Positions 58,564 to 64,000 of a stretch of DNA of 64,000 bases are shown piece after piece. The notes beneath the pieces are model-generated. The model had not been told where the DNA came from and did not search any database. It saw only the letters and a list, made by a program, of their open reading frames with translations. A program made the position numbers and the translations under genes. Numbering within the stretch: position 1 is the stretch's first letter; every line of letters begins with the position of its first letter. The stretch comes from Climacium dendroides (Eukaryota; Streptophyta; Bryopsida; Hypnales; Climaciaceae). The stretch covers positions 30,690,001 to 30,754,000 of the forward strand of contig OX467082.1 of the NCBI GenBank assembly GCA_950106755.1, written 5' to 3'.

Positions 58564-60833
58564 AAACCTCTTAAAGAAAGCAGCAACACTAAAATAGATG
58601 CTCCAAACACATCATAATCTCAAATGAAGTGTGTTATAAGTTTTTGAAAAGCTAACAACACCATCTACTCTTCCTCCAAATTTCAACAGAATCGAACTTA
58701 CAAGTCATAAGTTTTAGTCTTTCAAAGTTGGTGCTCCAAAATCCCTTGGCAACCGAACATGCATACACCTTGTGAGACATAAAATGCTCAAAAACGCTCC
58801 AAATTGCTTGATATTTGAGTCTTTGAAAAGCTTAAAGTATCATAAAGATCTCCTCCAAAACTGAACTCAAAATTCCAAATACTCCTCCTTCTATAGCACT
58901 CCAAACTTAGGCACTTCAAATTTGCTTGGCAACTGAATGTGCATGTGCTAGTTTCGGCCACAAAATGTTCAATAATACTCTAAAACTCTTGAAACTTAAA
59001 AGGTTGGAATCCTAACTTGCCTTAAAACTCTACACCAAATTTTCAAGTCCAAATTCCACCCTACCTAAGTTCTATGACACTCCAAATTCAAAGCTAAAGT
59101 TTGTAGAAGCAGTCTCTAACTTCATCTCCTTCTTCCTATCACTCCTTCACATTTCCGTCTATAACTTTTGTTTCACAAACTCAATTTACAAGTGTGATAG
59201 CTTTTTGAAAAGCTAACAATAAGACCTACACTTACTTTAAATTTCACTTGAATACAAGAAATATTGAGTCTGCAGGAGAGGCTCGAAGTCTCCACTTCTC
59301 TAATCGGATAGCAGCAGACCTTCCCTCACTCTTTTACTCATAACTTTCTCATAACAACTCCAAATCAAGTGAAACTAGTGCCAAAAGAAGCGCAAGAACA
59401 AGATGTGCAACTCTGCCAAATCTCAAATCAAAATTCGTCTCCTACACAAAGCCATAGTCGCTCGAAATCACAGTATGCAAAAAAAACTTTTTTCTTTTTT
59501 CCATAACAACACACAACAACAAAAAAAAAAAAAGCGGAGGAGGAAGCTCCTTCCTTCCTTATCTCCTCTCCTAAGGACCACATCAGCCCATGACTTGACC
59601 CATAAGGCATCTAGAAGCCCATTGGTTGAGGTACTACTCCCTCTTATCTCCACTACATCTTCTATTCATTTACTAAAAGTTTAGAAATTCAACCAGAAGG
59701 GAAAAACCAAGTAGGAAAAAAACCCTTCTCACAACTTATTGTAGGAACTTTAGAACAAGTTAAGGTTCCTCTAAACTCAACATAAAAAAACATTGGAATA
59801 CAAATCAACCGCTCTTAAAGGTATTTTAAGAGGAAATAAATGACTAAACATGTAAAAACTCAAGGATTTGAAGAACTACTTCGGAAATGAAACTAGCCCT
59901 CCATTGACTACTCAAATGACTGAGTTGCCCTTGAAGCCAAAGGCGATGCCCAACTTCACTTGAAATGCGACTAATCATCTGCCTTTCAGCGTTATTCTCA
60001 AAATGTCCTTCAAATATCATTTGATGATCTCCAGAAAGCGTAGATTCAGCCTCCAAAACAATAACCAAGGCCCTGGTATCAAGTTGAATACTTGCAGCTG
60101 CAAATTGAAAAGTACTTGGGTCTGGATCTGTTCGCGGTTGAACACAACGCTCAGAAGGCTCAACTTCATCGCGTACACGACGTCTTGAAGTAGAAGGCAA
60201 ATCAGGATCAAACAGCGGTTGAGATAATGGTAGCTCCCAATCCTCAAGATTCTGCGAATCCATCACTACAAATAATTGAATCCAAAATCAAAGCCTAAAC
60301 AAGTTCTTCTAAACCAAGGAATGTAATCCATTCCCTTTATACAAAACTAATAGCTTCATTGAGAAGCTAATTCCAATTAACCAATCCCAAGTCAAATATT
60401 TATAGGTATATGTTTTTGTCTCAAAAGAAAACCTATGTAGAAATGAATCAAGGTACACTGCTTCGTTCATCTAATACCACACGATGCAATCATCAACGGT
60501 ATAAAACCGTTGTGGGGCTAACAATCAACGCCAAGTTGCGGACTTGGCTGGTTGTTGAAGTCCCCGTTAGTTGTCGACTGGTTCCGGGTTCGAATACCAT
60601 CGGGCCCGTTGAATCAATCTGAGCAGCGGCAACTTGGCACCGCTAGTGAAAGCAGGAAATAACCAGCCAGCCAGCCTCCTACTTCCCCTGAGCTAAGCGA
60701 CAAGATGCAGTACAAAATCCAAACCGTGGATTTCTCCATGACCCCACCTTTTCTAACTCAATCCTTATACTCCATTGACGTTTTAAAGAGTTCTTTTCGT
60801 AATTTTTAAACACCACACCTATTTACAACACGA
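58564..60833. other. Intergenic stretch with loosely repeated blocks
   Basis: Blocks around GATAGCTTTTTGAAAAGCTAAC recur near 58,650, 58,820 and 59,200 and again near 63,780 and 63,960. A minus-strand frame of 140 codons at 59,844-60,266 is listed separately. About 60,540-60,600 has weak resemblance to a polymerase III promoter, discussed under rejected items. Confidence 0.45.
59844..60266 (-). CDS. Hypothetical protein, 140 residues
   Basis: I do not recognise this product. The frame begins MMDSQNLEDWELPLSQPL and ends ILEFLHV. It has an acidic start, a short basic patch (STSRRRVRDE), then a mixed helical-looking C-terminal half with several Trp and Gln residues. It lies in a repeat-rich zone between a CACTA element and a hAT relic, so it may be part of a transposon rather than a host gene. 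No promoter, splice signal or homologue in the window supports it, and it could be a chance frame. Confidence 0.3.
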   Translation of the reverse strand: MMDSQNLEDWELPLSQPLFDPDLPSTSRRRVRDEVEPSERCVQPRTDPDPSTFQFAAASIQLDTRALVIVLEAESTLSGDHQMIFEGHFENNAERQMISRISSEVGHRLWLQGQLSHLSSQWRASFISEVVLQILEFLHV

Positions 60834-60905
60834 CAGCGGACTTCACCGTGAGTGTGAGGGCGCAGACCTCAATGTCATAGACAGGGCGCGGACGGGTAAT
60901 CAGGT
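60834..60905 (+). repeat. Second tract of the GC-rich minisatellite
   Basis: Two to three units of the AGGGCGCGGAC repeat with the spacer CACCGTGAGTGTG, matching the right part of the tract at 56.3-56.6 kb. Both tracts are followed by a CGGGTAAT block. Confidence 0.85.
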
Positions 60906-61367
60906 AATGGTGGATTTTATTTATGTGTTCTACAATATATGTAATATATATATACATATTTTCTTTTGAACAAGGTAATGACCCCACTGCATTTAAAAGA
61001 ACCAGTAACTACAATATATTTTACATGATTGCACTCACCAATGTTTCCAACATGCACGTCAAATACAAAAATGCAAAAAAATAATAGTAGGCTGCAATGT
61101 TTGTGATAACCAAAAATGTTTATAAAATTCATGCATTGCAAAGTACAATAACAATACAATGAATCTATACTTCCAAAATACGCCCACTTTCTCATAGGTT
61201 ATCTAAGACAATCCTTTGGCTTCTCGTCCATCTTTTTTCCAATTGCTACAATTCTCTTCAACTCTTAAAGACCCGAGATCTACCATCGATGCAACTCTAT
61301 AACCTCAATTATTCAAACGACTTGACCTACGAACTTTTTGGGCACCTGGATCCGCTGCATTAGCATC

Positions 61368-63302
61368 TCAAATGACAACATCATCATCCTCAGGTGCCTC
61401 GTCATGGGCATCTTCGTTGCTATCATATTCATCTTTTACTTCACCACTGTCTGTGGTCCAATGTCCTTCAACTTCCGAGTTTTCATTTCGAAGTTCTATA
61501 GTAGTTTGACCTTGACTACGTTTGCGCTTCAACCTCTTATGTCGTTGTGCATGGGGATCTTCTGCATCTGAATTTATAGTGGGCCCACCTGGAATTGTAA
61601 TTGTTGGAACAACAAATGCCGGGGTTGACCCACTAGGTCCTGGTACGTATGTACTTAGGAACGGTTCTACCACCCTATTTGGATCTCTTGCCCCAATTCC
61701 GAGAAGTGGACGATTAGTAGGCCTTGATGATGATGCTTCTCCAATTTGTTGACCTTCTGTTTGTCCACGGCCTCTAGTCCCTCCACGGCCTCCAGTCCCT
61801 CCAGTCCCCCCACGGCCTCTAGCCCTTCCACGGCCTTATTGATATTGCCTTACTTCATGACGAACGGGGGGCCGAGGAGCTAAATGTGGTCTACCCCCAG
61901 TAGTACCACGTGAAACGCTTTGAGGAGTCAAATGAACATTCCCCACTGAGCCTAACCCTTCTTGAGAAGGTCTTCGGATGGCATTGGAAGTTGTTATTGA
62001 AGATGGGTCTATGGAATGTGGCGTTTGTGTACCTTGCTCTGAAATAGTAGGATAGCCCGCAATTGGAGCAGGTACACGGGCAAGGTCTTCTACAAGGTCC
62101 ACAAATGCAAAAACATCATTAGGGTCCACACGCTCTGGATCAAAAGGCCTTCTCACATTACCATCCGGTTGATTTCTTGCAATAGGGCGTGCCACTCTTG
62201 CATTTCTAACGTTTCTGTCATGGTGTCCTTGAATAGTTCTAATGTTACGAGTTGATGACCTCACTCCTATAAGCCGTGTATTGCCATCTTGATTGTGAGA
62301 AGATCCTCCACGATTTGGATTTGCATTCCTCCCCCTGTTTCCGTCGCCATCTTCATTTCCACCACCATTTCCATTTCCACTGCCATTTCTTGGAGGGAGG
62401 TTGTCATCATCGTCGTTGTTGTTATAGGAAATACCATCATCGACGTTATCGTCATTTGGATTGTCGGTCTCTAAAGAAGACGACAAAGCTTGGACTTCAA
62501 CATTCCCTTCATTTTGAGGAAGTGGAGGTGAAGGATGGCGACGTGGATTGGGTGGAATGGGTGGCCCCCAAGGACCCCAACGACCATGAAGGAGTTCCTC
62601 CTCTCCATCGTCATCATCTCCATAGTAGTTCCTCGCTTCCTCGAGGTGATCGGCTCCTCGCCTCCAAAGATCTAGGTTTGTCAGATACTCTTGAGGGTTT
62701 AGATTGGCTTCTCCATCAACCTCTTCTTCTTCCTCTGCTTGCATTGCGTCGAATTCCCGATTGCATTCATTCACCTGGATTGGACCAAGGGCATCTGGAT
62801 CGGAATCCTCCGAGTATATATTTGCATCATACCAACGAACTGGATCGGCTCCTGGTCGCTGCTGAAGTACACGGCTATTGGTATAAATATATACCAATGA
62901 CTCTGCCTTTTCGGAGGCTAATCAATTTCGGACCTTATTGTGAACAAATGAATAGTTACTCCAATTCCTTTCACAAGAGCTTGCGGAACATGTGAGGGAT
63001 AAAAGACGCACGGCAATTTTAGAAAGAGCCCGATCTCCAACCCTGTGCCACCATTGGTGGGGAAGCATTTGTGTCACACGGATGTTGGGTGTCTCAGCTG
63101 CACTGTACGGTCCAGTACCCTCCTCAAATTGTGTTAATTCCGCCAGCACATCATCGAAATCCACACCCACTGAATCTGCCATCTTACGAATGACTTTGTA
63201 CAATGCACGTAGGGCAATTCCATCCACCCTGAGCGCTGTCGTGTAGAGAGCGGTTTGCCTCGGGAAGTCACGTGGATTTTGGCTGCAACCAGAAATGGTC
63301 TA
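61368..63302 (-). pseudogene. hAT transposase C-terminal part with RGG-rich tail
   Basis: One minus-strand frame runs about 640 codons with only two internal stops: TGA 62924-62922, in KVRN-stop-LASEKAESLVY where CGA would be expected, and TAA 61838-61836. It opens with NPRDFPRQ near 63,290 and holds the hAT dimerisation region, WWHRVGDRALSKIAVRLLSLTCSASSCERNW (as short blocks, 63,070-62,960) followed by FVHNKVRN. The RNase H core that should lie upstream is absent, so the gene is truncated or its upstream exons lie beyond the window. After the dimerisation part comes a long low-complexity tail: acidic (EEEEE, DDDDGEEE), Asn/Gly/Asp-rich, then RGRGG-type repeats and a basic KRLKRKRS patch. 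Confidence 0.72.
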
Positions 63303-64000
63303 GGAAATAAGAAAATTGTTGTCGCGTCGAATCTTCTACTTCGTCTTCAAACTGGTCCCCGTTGGCCTATCCTGTATGGCTGGCTCTATATGGGCCAAGG
63401 TAAGGGTAGTGTAATAAGAAACAAGTCTTCGGACGGGTAAAACGGGATGGCCAGATCACGAGCTGAACCGTCCGAATGATGGGCTCCTAAACTTTCAAAC
63501 TCCCGGTGACCAGCTTTAAGAAACAAGCTTTCACCGTGAGAACAAGCAAGTTTCGACCATGTGGGCCATTAACCCCACTTCGTCACCCACAACACAAAAT
63601 GAGGCTAGCGTTGGTGTTACCCAAGCCGCCCGCAACAACAAAGTTTACAAAGCCACAAGCCACACACACACACATACACAAGTCTTCAATACTCTTCCAG
63701 ACTCCAACACTCCTCCAAACTCCAAGCTGAACTTTTGGGTAAGTGCCACCGTTGCTTCACAACTCCAAATCAAATGAGTGATAGCTTTTCGGAAAGCTAA
63801 TACAAACTTCTACCTCTTCTCCAATTTTCAAACAATTCTAAGACTCTGTCCAACTTCTACGTCCATCCAAAGTTTTGGTCTTGAGAAAAAAAAGGCAGCA
63901 GACCATCTTTCACTCTCACACTCATAACTCACTCATACATGCTTCAAATAAAACTAATGATAGCTTTATAGAAAGCTAACACAATTTCCTAAACACCCTC
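63303..64000. other. Direct repeat, family D copy 2, and repeat-rich end of window
   Basis: About 63,300-63,560 repeats 55,440-55,760. The last 250 bases contain TGATAGCTTT followed by GAAAGCTAA twice, matching blocks at 58.6-59.3 kb. A short CA run lies near 63,660-63,680. Short open frames here lack domains. Confidence 0.55.

Noticed and set aside
60543..60598. A possible tRNA or SINE with an A-box-like TTGGCTGG and a B-box-like GGGTTCGAATACC
   Set aside because: The T-arm stem does not pair and no acceptor stem can be formed; at best a degraded SINE fragment.

Overview
This is a eukaryotic, plant-type nuclear window: AT-rich, gene-poor and dominated by decaying transposable elements. Evidence for a land plant is a split seven-exon enolase-superfamily gene, a short interstitial run of TTTAGGG telomere-type repeats, a chromodomain Ty3/gypsy retrotransposon, and PIF/Harbinger, hAT and CACTA elements. 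I cannot fix the species; the mixture, and a DUF7869-like relic, would suit a non-flowering land plant, but that is a weak inference.

Layout. 1-10,368: AT-rich repeats, including one family interrupted by a PIF/Harbinger element (5,611-8,852) whose empty site can be read from a second copy at about 2.9 kb. 10,374-16,208: a nearly complete chromovirus with 424-bp LTRs that differ at six positions, and a TATTG target duplication. 18,405-22,655: a second PIF/Harbinger element with a broken transposase and an intact two-exon Myb-like partner. 22.7-33 kb: no gene seen; a GC-richer patch, small hairpins and dispersed repeats.

33,043-36,088, minus strand: the only convincing host gene, a 398-residue dipeptide epimerase (L-Ala-D/L-Glu epimerase type). 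All exon phases agree and the catalytic residues are present. 36.1-42 kb: no gene seen. 42-43.8 kb: an array of three foldback units and a degenerate minisatellite of about 61 bp with a palindromic core. 44.1-58.6 kb: three non-autonomous CACTA-type elements with exact 3-bp target duplications, one of them inserted in a decayed DUF7869-like gene, plus a decayed hAT gene. 56-64 kb: a GC-rich minisatellite at two places, a hAT C-terminal relic with an unusual RGG/Asp/Asn-rich tail, and direct repeats.

The most notable observations concern the chromovirus. Gag and pol overlap in the -1 frame, with a GGGAAAA slippery heptamer 6 nt before a GC-rich stem. There is no tRNA-type primer site next to the 5' LTR; instead the sequence there is complementary to ten bases in the LTR that lie about 32 nt after a TATA-like box, as expected of Tf1-like self-priming. 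The pol frame also runs through the whole U3 and stops in that same primer segment. Most inactivating stops in the elements here fit CGA to TGA change, as expected from methylated-cytosine decay.
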